From NCBI RefSeq assembly GCF_009696605.1, contig NZ_VULR01000008.1, forward strand, positions 1 to 64,000: DNA of 64,000 nucleotides, in the 5' to 3' direction. The notes beneath the pieces were generated by a model. It was given only the letters and a program-made list of their open reading frames with translations. It did no database searches and was not told where the DNA came from. Source of the stretch: Anaerosalibacter bizertensis (GTDB lineage: Bacteria > Bacillota > Clostridia > Tissierellales > Sporanaerobacteraceae). Within the stretch, counting starts at the first letter, position 1; each line of letters opens with the position of its first letter. This document shows positions 16,146 to 25,429 of the stretch, one piece after another. The position numbers were made by a program, and so were the translations under genes.

Positions 16146-16355
16146 ATGATTAGAAAATATAAAGTAGGAGATGTAGTTTCACTAAAAAAACCCCACCCTT
16201 GTGGTACCAACGAATGGGAAATATTAAGAACTGGGGTAGATTTTAAACTTAAATGTTTAGGATGTGAAAGGCAGGTTTGGATACCCAGAATTAATTTTGA
16301 AAAAAGGGTTAGAAAAATATATATAGATGGAAAATGGGAAAATGTAAAAAAATAA
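16146..16355 (+). CDS. DUF951 family protein
   Basis: A 69-residue basic protein: YKVGDVVSLKKPHPCGTNEWEILRTGVDFKLKCLGCERQVWIPR. The conserved KKPHPCG and CLGC cysteines suggest a small zinc- or nucleic-acid-binding beta-barrel. ATG 16146 (after TGGGGGGAGAAAT) is preferred over the earlier in-frame ATG at 16116, inside the MscS gene. It is commonly found after MscS genes; the role is unknown. Confidence 0.85.
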   Translation: MIRKYKVGDVVSLKKPHPCGTNEWEILRTGVDFKLKCLGCERQVWIPRINFEKRVRKIYIDGKWENVKK

Positions 16356-16432
16356 TTAATAAAATTTAAAATAGCTTCTTTATCAAAATCTAGACAATTA
16401 ATTTTTTACATGATAAACTAATATTGAGAGAG

Positions 16433-16460
16433 AGCGTTTTACATAAGGAAAACGCTTTTC
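16433..16460 (+). terminator. possible terminator or leader hairpin
   Basis: AGCGTTTT and AAAACGCT flank an 8-base loop, followed by TTTC. The T-tract is short. It may end the yedF-DUF951 transcript or be a leader structure of the aminotransferase gene starting 20 bp later. Confidence 0.5.
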
Positions 16461-16479
16461 GAAATAGGGGGTGCTCTTT

Positions 16480-17679
16480 GTGAGTTTAAGGTATGCTAAA
16501 CGAATGGATAACATTAAGGCTTCAGAAATAAGAGAGTTGCTAAAACTTACTCAAAAGCCAGAAATAATTTCTTTTGCTGGTGGTCTTCCAGCACCAGAGT
16601 TATTTCCTGTAGAAGAACTAGAGAAAGTATCTTCTAAAGTACTAGAAGAGCAAGGGACAACAGCATTACAATACGGACCTACAGAAGGCTATGAACCATT
16701 AAGAGTGGAAATTACTAAGAGGATGGAGAAGGTAGGAGTTGAATGTAAGCCAGAAGATATACTAGTTACTAGTGGTTCTCAACAAGGCTTAGATTTTTCA
16801 GGAAAGATATTTTTAAACCCAGGGGATATTGTACTTTGTGAAAGTCCTAGTTATCTAGGGGCGATTAATGCATTTAAGGCTTACGAACCAGAGTTCATAG
16901 GTGTTCCTACAGATGAAAATGGAATGATCATGGAGGAATTGGAAGACATACTTAAAAATAATGATAGGGTTAGATTTATATATGTAATACCAGACTTTCA
17001 AAATCCATCAGGTAGAACTTGGTCTATAGAAAGAAGAAAAAGGCTTATAGAATTAGCAAATGAATATAATGTAGCAATAATTGAAGATAATCCTTATGGA
17101 GAGTTAAGATTTGAAGGAGAGTATTATCCAGCAATTAAACATTATGATACTGAGGGAAGGGTTATATTCCTAGGTACATTTTCTAAGATATTCTGTCCAG
17201 GATTAAGACTTGGATGGGTATGCGCTGAAGAGGAAGTACTAAATAAATTTGTACTTGCAAAACAAGGTTCAGACTTGCAATCAAGTACTATTTCTCAAAT
17301 GCAAGTAGCTAAGTTCTTAGAAGAATATGATATAGAGGCACATATTGAGAAGTTGAAAAAAGTATATAAAAAGAGAAGAGATTTAATGATAAATACTATG
17401 AAAGAAGAGTTTCCAGAAGAAATAAAATTCACTAATCCTGAAGGTGGATTATTTACTTGGGTAGTTCTTCCAGAATATATGAATGCTAGGGATTTAGCTG
17501 TTAAAGCTATTGAAAAGAATGTGGCTTTTGTTCCTGGAGGATCATTCTTCCCTAATGGTGGAAATGAAAATACTTTAAGACTTAATTATTCTAGTATGGA
17601 TGATGAAAAAATAGTAATAGGTATTAAAAGACTTGCAGAAGCTATAAAAAGTATGATGAAAGAATCTCAAAAAGCATAG
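16480..17679 (+). CDS. PLP-dependent aminotransferase (2-aminoadipate/aromatic type)
   Basis: A 399-residue fold-type I aminotransferase. LKLTQKPEIISFAGGLPAPELFP is the start typical of the LysN/ARO8-like group, followed by TSGSQQGLDFSGK, the pyridine-contacting IPDFQNPSGRTW and IIEDNPYGELRF, and the PLP lysine in GTFSKIFCPGLRLGW. Such enzymes transfer amino groups from aromatic, branched or 2-aminoadipate substrates to 2-oxoglutarate. GTG at 16480 fits AGGGGG at 16466; an earlier GTG at 16471 overlaps that site. It is a single gene with its own terminator. Confidence 0.88.
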   Translation: MSLRYAKRMDNIKASEIRELLKLTQKPEIISFAGGLPAPELFPVEELEKVSSKVLEEQGTTALQYGPTEGYEPLRVEITKRMEKVGVECKPEDILVTSGSQQGLDFSGKIFLNPGDIVLCESPSYLGAINAFKAYEPEFIGVPTDENGMIMEELEDILKNNDRVRFIYVIPDFQNPSGRTWSIERRKRLIELANEYNVAIIEDNPYGELRFEGEYYPAIKHYDTEGRVIFLGTFSKIFCPGLRLGWVCAEEEVLNKFVLAKQGSDLQSSTISQMQVAKFLEEYDIEAHIEKLKKVYKKRRDLMINTMKEEFPEEIKFTNPEGGLFTWVVLPEYMNARDLAVKAIEKNVAFVPGGSFFPNGGNENTLRLNYSSMDDEKIVIGIKRLAEAIKSMMKESQKA

Positions 17680-17690
17680 AAATAAGTATT

Positions 17691-17724
17691 TTAAATTCCC
17701 TATGTGCAAACATAGGGAATTTAA
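17691..17724 (+). terminator. aminotransferase terminator
   Basis: TTAAATTCCCTATG and CATAGGGAATTTAA around a six-base loop. The tail is AT-rich rather than pure T. Confidence 0.7.
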
Positions 17725-17737
17725 ATATAAAAATATA

Positions 17738-17766
17738 TTGCAAAATTAAAACATAAATGATATAAT
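17738..17766 (+). promoter_or_regulatory. sigma-A promoter of rpsF operon
   Basis: -35 TTGCAA (17738-17743), 17-bp spacer, -10 TATAAT (17761-17766). Confidence 0.7.
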
Positions 17767-17779
17767 TTCATAGATTAGT

Positions 17780-17812
17780 CCTTGCTCTAATTTATAAATT
17801 AGAGCCGTTAGG
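17780..17812 (+). promoter_or_regulatory. candidate S6:S18 ribosomal-protein leader (autoregulation)
   Basis: In the rpsF 5' untranslated region GCTCTAATT pairs with AATTAGAGC (17784-17805), followed directly by CG and then TTAGG, which can pair with the preceding CCT. This leaves an unpaired CCG, the conserved trinucleotide of the S6:S18 leader motif through which the S6-S18 protein pair represses its operon. It lies 19 bp before the rpsF start. Assignment is by motif and position. Confidence 0.6.
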
Positions 17813-17830
17813 CCATGAGGAGGTGAAGAT

Positions 17831-18115
17831 ATGAAAAAATATGAAGCAATGTTAATTTTTGTACCAGATATGGAAGATGAGAAAAGAAACAATCTCCTTA
17901 ATAGATTTAAGGAAATAATCGAATCAGATGGTACTATTTCCAATGTTGATGAGTGGGGAAGTAGAAAGCTTGCATATGAAATAAATGACTATACTGATGG
18001 ATATTATGTAGTACTTAACTTTGAGTCAACACCAAAGGTTGTTGATGAAATTAATAGAATAGCTAAAATCTCTGATGGTATTATGAGACATATGATAATT
18101 AAAGAAGATGAATAA
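17831..18115 (+). CDS. rpsF: 30S ribosomal protein S6
   Basis: A 94-residue protein beginning MKKYEAMLIFVPDMEDE with WGSRKLAYEINDYTDGYYVVLNFES, the S6 signature. It binds 16S rRNA together with S18. It is first gene of rpsF-ssb-rpsR; AGGAGGTGAAGAT precedes the start. An S6:S18-type leader lies upstream. Confidence 0.97.
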   Translation: MKKYEAMLIFVPDMEDEKRNNLLNRFKEIIESDGTISNVDEWGSRKLAYEINDYTDGYYVVLNFESTPKVVDEINRIAKISDGIMRHMIIKEDE

Positions 18116-18135
18116 GGCTAAGGGTGGTGTTATAT

Positions 18136-18570
18136 TTGAATAATGTAGTTTTAATTGGAAGACTTACAAGAGACCCTGAGCTTAGATTTCTTCCTGTAAA
18201 TGGAACCCCTGTATCTAATTTTAGTCTAGCAGTAGACAAACAAATATCTAAAGAAAAAAAACAAGAAATGGAATCTAAAGGTCAACCAACAGCAGATTTT
18301 ATAAATATTGTTGTTTGGGGTAAACAAGCTGAGAATTGTGCAAATTACTTAGCGAAAGGCAGGCTTACTGCCGTTCAAGGAAGACTACAGTCCAGGTCTT
18401 ATGAAGCAAAAGACGGAACTAGAAGGTATATTACAGAAGTAGTTGCCGAGAGAGTTCAGTTTTTAGAGTGGGGTGACAATAACAGAAGTTCAGATTTTAG
18501 CCAAAGTACTTCAGATTATCCAGATATTGAAGGCTTTCATCCAGTAGATGATGACGATATTCCGTTCTAA
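18136..18570 (+). CDS. ssb: single-stranded DNA-binding protein
   Basis: About 144 residues starting MNNVVLIGRLTRDPELRFLP with an OB fold, including NIVVWGKQAENCANYLAKGR, and the acidic tip DDDDIPF that recruits partner proteins. The start is TTG 18136, after AAGGGTGGTG. Upstream GTG codons would add residues that no SSB has. It works in replication and repair and lies between rpsF and rpsR as in most Firmicutes. Confidence 0.97.
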   Translation: MNNVVLIGRLTRDPELRFLPVNGTPVSNFSLAVDKQISKEKKQEMESKGQPTADFINIVVWGKQAENCANYLAKGRLTAVQGRLQSRSYEAKDGTRRYITEVVAERVQFLEWGDNNRSSDFSQSTSDYPDIEGFHPVDDDDIPF

Positions 18571-18585
18571 AAAGGAGGCGAAAAT

Positions 18586-18813
18586 ATGGTACAAAAAAGA
18601 TATAGATCTAGAAAAAGAGTTTGTAGTTTTTGCGCAGATAAAGTTGATCATTTAGACTATAAAGATATAAACAAACTTAAAAAATATATATCTGATAGAG
18701 GTAAAATATTGCCAAGAAGAATCACAGGAAATTGTGCAATACATCAAAGACAACTTACAAAAGCTGTAAAAAGAGCTAGACAAGTAGCATTATTACCTTA
18801 TAACGCAGATTAA
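18586..18813 (+). CDS. rpsR: 30S ribosomal protein S18
   Basis: A 75-residue basic protein: [42 protein letters not shown]. The CSFC and later Cys residues indicate the zinc-binding (C+) form of S18. It is last in rpsF-ssb-rpsR. Confidence 0.97.
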   Translation: MVQKRYRSRKRVCSFCADKVDHLDYKDINKLKKYISDRGKILPRRITGNCAIHQRQLTKAVKRARQVALLPYNAD

Positions 18814-18841
18814 AAAAGAGAGTGAGAACTCTCTTTTTTTA
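18813..18841 (+). terminator. rpsR terminator
   Basis: AAAAAAGAGAG and CTCTCTTTTTTT around a short loop, immediately after the rpsR stop. Confidence 0.85.
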
Positions 18842-18910
18842 ATTGAAAAATATCCTAAATTAGTATATTCTCTATATATACAAGGTAATAAAATGAAAGG
18901 GGATGTAAAG

Positions 18911-19426
18911 TTGAGGGATAAAATAACAACGGAATTTATAGCAAAAACAGCTATGTTACTAGCTATAGCTTTAGTGTTTCAAATAGGATTAAAAGGGATA
19001 GGACAACCACTAGTTGGACCTTTAGTTAATTTTGTACTTATTATGAGCGTTTATTTAGTAGGAACTTTATCTGGATTGATTGTAGGATTTTTAACGCCTT
19101 TAATTGCATTTTTCTTTGGTATTACCCCATTTTTACCTATAGTTCCTTTTATTATGATTGGGAATGGTTTGTATGTTTTATTTTTTAAATTTTTTAAAGA
19201 CAGATTAAATTCATCTAAAGAAATTATATCTATTATTATATCTAGCATTATAAAATATTTATTTTTAGCTATATCAGTAAGATATATAGTGGTTCTATTT
19301 GTTCAAATACCACCAAAAGTAGTAGCTGCTTTTTCAATTCCTCAACTTTATACTGCTTTAATAGGAGGTATATTAGCTTTTATAGTAAAAACATTTCTTC
19401 CAGAAGATATGATTTCCAATCCTTAA
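18911..19426 (+). CDS. ECF-type transporter S-component-like membrane protein
   Basis: About 171 residues with five or six hydrophobic segments. The N-terminal MRDKITTEFIAKTAMLLAIALVFQ and the region LSGLIVGFLTPLIAFFFGITPFLPIVPF resemble substrate-binding S components of energy-coupling-factor vitamin transporters. No ATPase or T component is nearby, so it would share a general ECF module encoded elsewhere. The substrate is unknown. TTG 18911 after AAAGGGGATG is preferred to ATG 18893, which overlaps that ribosome binding site. Confidence 0.65.
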   Translation: MRDKITTEFIAKTAMLLAIALVFQIGLKGIGQPLVGPLVNFVLIMSVYLVGTLSGLIVGFLTPLIAFFFGITPFLPIVPFIMIGNGLYVLFFKFFKDRLNSSKEIISIIISSIIKYLFLAISVRYIVVLFVQIPPKVVAAFSIPQLYTALIGGILAFIVKTFLPEDMISNP

Positions 19427-19549
19427 AGACTTTAACAATACATGTTTTTGTTTGACATACTATCTATTACTCTGTATTATTTTAATAAGGCTTACTTTTT
19501 GATAAAAAATTTAAGGTTTTTACCGAAAAAGATAAAGGGTGAAAGGAAT

Positions 19550-19876
19550 ATGAAAAAAGGTGGAAATATAGATATTATTAGGAATGTAAAGATAATAGAG
19601 TGGCTTAAATGTGAGTTATTGACATCTATAGCTAAATTATTTGAACTTTTAGCAAAAGGGGTTGAAAATACAAAAGACGATATATTGGATATAATATCTA
19701 ATGTAATACTTGTATCCTATTTATTAGGGAAAAGGCTAGGATTAAGTTATGAGACTATAAATTTAAAGGTTGAAAATAAAATAAAACTTGGAATGATAGA
19801 AGAGCATAAGATAGAGAAATGGTATGGTGATTTAAGTGAATTAAATGAAAATTTCAGTAATAGAAGAGGAGAATAG
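19550..19876 (+). CDS. MazG-like family protein
   Basis: A 108-residue helical protein: IIRNVKIIEWLKCELLTSIAKLFELLAKGVENTKDDILDIISNVILVSYLLGKRLGL. The E-x-x-D-type helical pattern places it with the short MazG-like proteins encoded near rpsR/gdpP in Clostridia. Full MazG enzymes hydrolyse nucleoside triphosphates; whether this short form does is unknown. ATG 19550 with GGGTGAAAGGAAT is preferred to the ATG at 19442. The next gene starts 3 bp after. Confidence 0.7.
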   Translation: MKKGGNIDIIRNVKIIEWLKCELLTSIAKLFELLAKGVENTKDDILDIISNVILVSYLLGKRLGLSYETINLKVENKIKLGMIEEHKIEKWYGDLSELNENFSNRRGE

Positions 19877-19878
19877 GA

Positions 19879-20838
19879 GTGAAAGGTTTGAATCAGAAAA
19901 ATGATAATAATAAGCCCTTTTTAGAATCTATTTTAGCAATTGGTATATCTACAATATATATGCTAATAGCCATATATTTTTTACCTATACTAGGCATACT
20001 TTTTCCAGCCGCTTTTATAGTATTGGGAATTAGAAATGGTATGAAATACAATATAACCAGCATGATAATATCTACTTTACTTTTAGGGCTGTTTGCAGAC
20101 AAAACTATTGGATTCTTTATATTGCTAGCCTTTGCGCCTATAAGTATAGCCTTAAATTATTTGATTAAAAAAAGGAAAAGTTCCCAAGAAATTATGTTAT
20201 ATACAACTATTGTAGCTTTAATTTCATACATAATAACCATAACTTTATTAGGGAAAATAACAGGGATTAGTTTTGTAAATCAGATAGAAGAAGCCTTTTC
20301 TCAAGTTTTAAAATCTCAAATAAAACTATTAAAAGATATGGGACTTAGTTCTTATGAAATGTATGAGACCACTGATAATTTAAAAAATATATATGAATAC
20401 ATGATTTTAATAATACCATCTACAATAATTATGTTTTCGATGTTTACGGCATTTTTAAATAATATAATATCTACATCTATTCTTAGGAAAATGGGGTATG
20501 GAATAGTAAGTGTACCAAGGTTTTCTTATTTTAAATTACCAGATAATATTATATTAGGTACAATAGTAATCTATGTAGGCGTATTTATATTAAGAGCTTT
20601 AAAAGTTACATATCATGAAACTATACTTATAAATGTAACATTATTAATTTCATTTTTCTTTTTCTTAGAGGGATTAGCCGTAATAATATTTTATTTAAAT
20701 AAGAGTAGATTAAATAAAGTAATTAAAGGGATTCTTATAATATTTATAATAGCAACAGTACCTTTAAGTGCAATTATTTCTATTATAGGTTTCCTAGATA
20801 TAATATTTGACTTTAGAAGAATAAGAAGAAGAATATAA
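19879..20838 (+). CDS. DUF2232 / YybS-family membrane protein
   Basis: A 319-residue protein with about eight hydrophobic helices. The layout, length and position directly before gdpP-rplI-dnaB match YybS of Bacillus (DUF2232), of unknown function and distantly like ECF S components. It starts with GTG three bases after the MazG-like gene, and the basic end DFRRIRRRI is typical. It is probably translated together with gdpP. Confidence 0.85.
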   Translation: MKGLNQKNDNNKPFLESILAIGISTIYMLIAIYFLPILGILFPAAFIVLGIRNGMKYNITSMIISTLLLGLFADKTIGFFILLAFAPISIALNYLIKKRKSSQEIMLYTTIVALISYIITITLLGKITGISFVNQIEEAFSQVLKSQIKLLKDMGLSSYEMYETTDNLKNIYEYMILIIPSTIIMFSMFTAFLNNIISTSILRKMGYGIVSVPRFSYFKLPDNIILGTIVIYVGVFILRALKVTYHETILINVTLLISFFFFLEGLAVIIFYLNKSRLNKVIKGILIIFIIATVPLSAIISIIGFLDIIFDFRRIRRRI

Positions 20839-20858
20839 TTCCTTTAGGAGGATTTTTT

Positions 20859-22862
20859 ATGGATATTAAAAAATATTTTAAGTTTCTTACACCAGATATA
20901 AAGGCATGCTTATTTGTTATAGGCGTATTGGTGTTTATATTAGCTTTATATAAACCTATAATAGCTTTTTTTGGAGTACTGGTTCTTGGATATCTAATAT
21001 ATTATTATTGGAAAGATGTTCATGCTAGAAAAGAAGAATGGACTATGTATGTAGAAGGTCTAGAAGAGAAATTTAATTCTTTAACTGAGCATGCAGTATT
21101 TAATATGCCTGTCCCATTAACTATGATAGAAGAAGATGGGACTATAAGCTGGTATAATACAAAATTTTTAACTATGATGGAAGAAGAGGAAATTTTAAAT
21201 AAAAAGATAGGAGATTTAGTATCTGAAATAAAAATAGAAGACATATTTAAAGAAGATAAAAAACCTATAGATGTGAAAATTGAAAATAAATATTATAAAA
21301 TATATTATAATATAGTAGACAATAAAAAGAAGGCAAACTCTGATAATCTTGTTGCTATGCTTTATTGGATAGATGATACAGATTTTAAACTGCTTAAAAA
21401 TAGATATAGAGATGAAAAAATAATAATATGTGTAGCACAGGTAGACAACTATGATGAAGTAAAAAGCAATACAGATGAGGTAAATAGACCTATTGTTCTT
21501 GCAGAGATAGATAAAAGCATAAACGCTTTTGCAACAAGTATAAATGGACTTGTGAGAAAATATGAAAATGATAAATATATAATTATATTTGAAAATGAAC
21601 ATTTAAAAAAATTAGAAGCCAAGAGATTTAATATTTTAGATAAAATAAGGGAAATAGATTTAGGAAATAAAATACCCATCACTTTAAGTATGGGTATAGG
21701 AATAAATGGGAAAGATCCTAATGAAACCTATGAATATGCAAAAGCAGCAATAGATATTGCATTAGGAAGAGGCGGAGATCAAGCTGTATTAAAAGAAAAC
21801 GATAGATTAAGTTTTTATGGTGGAAAGACTAAAGCAGTAGAAAAAAGAAATAAGGTTAAATCTAGAGTTATATCCCATGCATTAAGACAGCTTATAGATC
21901 AATCAGAGAAGGTGTTTGTAATGGGACATAAAAACGCAGATATGGATTCTTTTGGAGCAAGTATTGGAATACTTAGAGCAGTTGAAAATAGGAATAAAAA
22001 AGGTTTTTTAGTGCTTAAAGGTTCTAATCCATCTATTAAAAATATATATGATAGAATGGCCAAAGAACAACCTGAATATTTAAATAAAACTATAACACCA
22101 GAAGAAGCAATAGAGATAGCAGACAAATCATCTCTTTTAGTTGTTGTAGACAATCATAAACCTAGCTTTACAGAAGCTCCAGTACTATTAGATATAGTAG
22201 AAAAAGTAGTTTTAATAGATCACCATAGAAGAGGGGCTGAATTTATCAAAAATCCTATTCTTGTTTATTTAGAGCCTTATGCTTCTTCAACTTGTGAATT
22301 GGTAACGGAGATACTCTACTATATGGAAGATAAAATGGAGTTAACTAATTTTGAAGCAGATGCACTATTAGCAGGAATAAGTGTAGATACTAAAAATTTT
22401 ACTTTCCAAACTGGGGTAAGAACATTTGAAGCTGCTTCTTTTCTTAAAAGAGCAGGTGCAGATACAACCTCAGTAAAACAACTGTTTAAGGATGATTATG
22501 ATACCTATATTTTAAAAGCAGAAGTAGTTAAAAATGCATTTATTGTTCATGGAAAAATGGCTATATCTAGATTGGAAGAAAATATTGATGACTCAGTTCT
22601 TATAGCAGCTCAAGCTGCTAATGACCTTTTAAATATTAATGGTGTAATGGCTTCCTTTGTACTTACACTAAGTAATGGCAAAGTTCATATTAGTGGTAGG
22701 TCTTTAGGCCAAATAAGTGTTCAATTAATATTGGAGAAATTAGGTGGAGGAGGGCATTTAACTAGTGCTGGTACTCAACTTAATGATGTGACTATAGATG
22801 AAGCTGAAAAAATGCTTATAGATTCAATTGATGAATATTTAAAGGAAGGTGAGGATAAATGA
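20859..22862 (+). CDS. gdpP: cyclic-di-AMP phosphodiesterase GdpP
   Basis: 667 residues: two N-terminal membrane helices (about 12-50), a degenerate PAS domain (about 70-155) and a degenerate GGDEF domain (about 175-305, GRGGDQAVL). The DHH domain carries [22 protein letters not shown] and IDHHRRG (DHH near 454-456), and DHHA1 carries [10 protein letters not shown] near 629. It hydrolyses c-di-AMP to pApA, controlling osmotic and cell-wall homeostasis. Its stop overlaps the rplI start (ATGA), so translation is coupled. Confidence 0.96.
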   Translation: MDIKKYFKFLTPDIKACLFVIGVLVFILALYKPIIAFFGVLVLGYLIYYYWKDVHARKEEWTMYVEGLEEKFNSLTEHAVFNMPVPLTMIEEDGTISWYNTKFLTMMEEEEILNKKIGDLVSEIKIEDIFKEDKKPIDVKIENKYYKIYYNIVDNKKKANSDNLVAMLYWIDDTDFKLLKNRYRDEKIIICVAQVDNYDEVKSNTDEVNRPIVLAEIDKSINAFATSINGLVRKYENDKYIIIFENEHLKKLEAKRFNILDKIREIDLGNKIPITLSMGIGINGKDPNETYEYAKAAIDIALGRGGDQAVLKENDRLSFYGGKTKAVEKRNKVKSRVISHALRQLIDQSEKVFVMGHKNADMDSFGASIGILRAVENRNKKGFLVLKGSNPSIKNIYDRMAKEQPEYLNKTITPEEAIEIADKSSLLVVVDNHKPSFTEAPVLLDIVEKVVLIDHHRRGAEFIKNPILVYLEPYASSTCELVTEILYYMEDKMELTNFEADALLAGISVDTKNFTFQTGVRTFEAASFLKRAGADTTSVKQLFKDDYDTYILKAEVVKNAFIVHGKMAISRLEENIDDSVLIAAQAANDLLNINGVMASFVLTLSNGKVHISGRSLGQISVQLILEKLGGGGHLTSAGTQLNDVTIDEAEKMLIDSIDEYLKEGEDK

Positions 22863-23308
22863 AAGTAATACTATTAAAAGATGTAAAAGGGTTAGGAAAA
22901 AAAGGGGATTTAGTAAATGCAAAAGATGGCTATGCTAGGAACTATCTACTTCCTAAAGAAATAGCAATAGAAGCTACTGAAGGGAATCTTAAGACTTTAA
23001 AAGAAAAGAAAAAAATAGAGAAAAAGAAAAGAGAAGAAGAGTATAATAAAGCATTAGAATTGAAAAAGAAACTTGATGAAACTAGTGTAGTAATTAAAGG
23101 AAAAGCTGGAGAAGGTGGCAAGCTTTTTGGTTCTATAACATCAAAGGATATATCAGCAGCCCTTAAAAAACAACATAATGTTAATATAGATAAGAGGAAA
23201 ATAGCATTAGATGATAATATAAAAACTCTTGGGACAACTATTGTAGAAGTAAAAATATATCCTGAAGTTGTAGCTAATCTTGCTGTAAAAGTTACTGAAG
23301 AGAAGTAA
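22859..23308 (+). CDS. rplI: 50S ribosomal protein L9
   Basis: 149 residues: [40 protein letters not shown], a long connecting helix ([20 protein letters not shown]) and the C-terminal domain ([12 protein letters not shown]). Starts within the gdpP stop codon. Confidence 0.97.
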   Translation: MKVILLKDVKGLGKKGDLVNAKDGYARNYLLPKEIAIEATEGNLKTLKEKKKIEKKKREEEYNKALELKKKLDETSVVIKGKAGEGGKLFGSITSKDISAALKKQHNVNIDKRKIALDDNIKTLGTTIVEVKIYPEVVANLAVKVTEEK

Positions 23309-23312
23309 AGAG

Positions 23313-24659
23313 GTGGTTAATATAGATGCTCAAGTTTTAGGAAAATTACCTCCCCATAGTCTAGAGGCAGAACAGTCTGTATTAGGAGCTATGATTGTAG
23401 ATAAGGAAGCTATTAATACAGCTGTTGAAATAATAATGCCAGATGATTTTTATAAAGAAGCAAATAAGGAAATATATGAAACTATACTTGAACTATACAA
23501 TAAAAATGAACCTGTAGATCTTATAACCCTTTCAGAAGAAATGAAAAGAAGGAATACATTGGATAGTGTAGGGGGAATAGGATATTTAACTAGCCTTTCT
23601 GGTGGCGTAGCTACTACAGCAAATGTAGAATACTATTGTAAGATAGTAGAGGAAAAATCTACATTAAGACAACTTATAAAGTCTTGTGATGAGATAGTAT
23701 CAAAAAGTTACGAAAATAGTGAAGATGTAAATGCTATAATTGAAAAAGCAGAAAAAAACATATTTGATATAACTCAAGGAAGAAATAGGGATGGTTTTTT
23801 TCCAATAAAAGATGTTTTGTTGGAGAGTTTTACAAAAATTGAAGAAATGTCTATGAAAGGAGATGGACTAACAGGTCTTACTACAGGATTTATAGATATT
23901 GACGAGAAGCTTTCTGGATTGCAAAAATCTGACTTGGTACTTCTTGCAGCTAGGCCAAGTATGGGAAAAACTGCATTAGGACTAAATATTGCTTTAAACA
24001 GTGCATTAGAAGGAGACGCTAATGTAGCAGTATTTAGTCTTGAAATGTCTAAAGAGCAATTGGTACAGAGAATGTTAAGTTCTGTATCCCATGTAGATTT
24101 GCAAAAAATAATTAGTGGAAAGCTTGATGAAGATGAATGGGTAAAAATAATTGAAGCTATGGGTCCATTATCTGATGCTAGTATATATATTGATGATACA
24201 GCGGGAATATCCCTTATGGAAATGAAAGCAAAGTGTAGAAAATTAAAAATAGAAAAAGGTTTAGATTTAGTGGTGATAGATTATTTACAACTTATGCAAT
24301 CAGATACACCTCATGAAAGCAGACAACAGGAGATATCATCTATTTCAAGGGGATTAAAGGCTTTGGCGAAAGAAATGGATTGTCCAGTATTGGCCCTTTC
24401 ACAGCTTTCACGTGCACCTGAGTTAAGGTCTGATCATAGGCCTATACTTTCTGACCTTAGGGAATCTGGGGCCATAGAACAAGATGCAGACGTGGTAATG
24501 TTTTTATATAGGGATGAATACTATAACGAAGATACGGATAAAAAGAACATAGGAGAAGCAATAATTGCAAAACATAGAAATGGTCCTACAGGGACTGTTG
24601 AATTAGTTTGGATGGGTCAATTCACTAAATTTGTAAACTTAGAAAAATACAGAGAGTAG
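23313..24659 (+). CDS. dnaB: replicative DNA helicase DnaB
   Basis: A 448-residue helicase. The N-terminal DnaB domain begins LPPHSLEAEQSVLGAMIVD. The RecA-like domain has Walker A ARPSMGKTALGLN, VFSLEMSKEQLVQRM, Walker B LVVIDYLQLM, SQLSRAPELRSDHRPILSDLRESGAIEQDADVV and the arginine finger region. It unwinds DNA at the fork. The start is awkward: GTG 23313 is closest, but the ribosome binding site (AGAGG) abuts it, so GAGAAG further upstream must serve. Helicase-loader genes lie downstream (26653, 27793). Confidence 0.96.
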   Translation: MVNIDAQVLGKLPPHSLEAEQSVLGAMIVDKEAINTAVEIIMPDDFYKEANKEIYETILELYNKNEPVDLITLSEEMKRRNTLDSVGGIGYLTSLSGGVATTANVEYYCKIVEEKSTLRQLIKSCDEIVSKSYENSEDVNAIIEKAEKNIFDITQGRNRDGFFPIKDVLLESFTKIEEMSMKGDGLTGLTTGFIDIDEKLSGLQKSDLVLLAARPSMGKTALGLNIALNSALEGDANVAVFSLEMSKEQLVQRMLSSVSHVDLQKIISGKLDEDEWVKIIEAMGPLSDASIYIDDTAGISLMEMKAKCRKLKIEKGLDLVVIDYLQLMQSDTPHESRQQEISSISRGLKALAKEMDCPVLALSQLSRAPELRSDHRPILSDLRESGAIEQDADVVMFLYRDEYYNEDTDKKNIGEAIIAKHRNGPTGTVELVWMGQFTKFVNLEKYRE

Positions 24660-24757
24660 CTTTTTAAACCAGATTATATATAGAGAGATGGAATTTGAGA
24701 AATCTTCTTAATATGGCAAGTAATTTTATTAAAATCTATTATAAAACATTAAATAAC

Positions 24758-24783
24758 TGCTTCGAGGATGAATCCTCGAAGCA
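24758..24783 (+). terminator. dnaB operon terminator hairpin
   Basis: A perfect 12-bp stem TGCTTCGAGGAT / ATCCTCGAAGCA with a 2-base gap, then ATTATTT. The T-tract is poor but the stem is strong. It lies before the real start of the acetyltransferase, arguing against the longer reading frame that begins at 24695. Confidence 0.65.
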
Positions 24784-24811
24784 ATTATTTAAGAAAACTA
24801 GGATGATAAAT

Positions 24812-25429
24812 ATGGATATAATTAAAGGTAATAAAGTTATGCTTACTCCACTAAAATTAGAGGATGCTTTCTTTATGAAAAAATGGGGGAAACATGAAAC
24901 TCCACTTTTAAGTGATTATAATTTTCCTTATTATGACGATGAAGATATAATTGAGTGGTATAATTCTAAAAAAAGTAGTAGAAGAAGAATATACTTTATT
25001 GTTTATAATGAAGAAAAAAGAGCTATAGGGTATCTTGGCATAAAAAGTATAAGAAGAATAAGCAAGAAAGCGACTTTAGGTATAGTATTTGATCCAAATT
25101 ATGTAGATAAAGGGTATGGAACAGATGCTATAAATGCTTTTTTGGATTATTTTTTTAATACAATGAAAATGAAGACCCTTTTATTAGAAGTAGCGGGTTT
25201 TAATAAAAGAGCAATAAGATGTTATGAAAAATGTGGTTTTATGAAGTATGATCAATATCTTGATATATATCATGATCAGAATATAGATAGAAATAATAAG
25301 TATTTTAAAAATGAAAAAAATAATTTTGTCATTAAACGGGGTAAGATATATAATTTTATATATAGGATGAAAGTAGACAATAATACATATTATGAGATGA
25401 GGGAAGAAATTGACAAAAACAAAACTTAG
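24812..25429 (+). CDS. GNAT family N-acetyltransferase
   Basis: About 205 residues. A GNAT core (about 1-150) runs from MDIIKGNKVMLTPLKLEDAFFMKKWG, through YNEEKRAIGYLGIKSI and the acetyl-CoA loop region VDKGYGTDAINAFLDYFF, to LEVAGFNKRAIRCYEKCGFMKYDQY. It is of the RimJ/RimL-like group, with a basic C-terminal extension. The open frame begins at 24695, but a strong hairpin occupies 24758-24783, so ATG 24812 (or 24803) is preferred. The target is unknown. The HD-GYP gene begins inside its 3' end. Confidence 0.8.
   Translation: MDIIKGNKVMLTPLKLEDAFFMKKWGKHETPLLSDYNFPYYDDEDIIEWYNSKKSSRRRIYFIVYNEEKRAIGYLGIKSIRRISKKATLGIVFDPNYVDKGYGTDAINAFLDYFFNTMKMKTLLLEVAGFNKRAIRCYEKCGFMKYDQYLDIYHDQNIDRNNKYFKNEKNNFVIKRGKIYNFIYRMKVDNNTYYEMREEIDKNKT

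Noticed and set aside
14392-16355. In-window selenoprotein genes near yedF
   Set aside because: The genes here end at TAG or TAA or are of normal family length; no frame continuing through TGA with a following hairpin was evident.
24695-24811. N-terminal extension of the acetyltransferase from GTG/TTG-type codons at 24695
   Set aside because: The stretch contains a perfect 12-bp hairpin typical of a terminator and does not match the family's usual start; ATG 24812 fits better.
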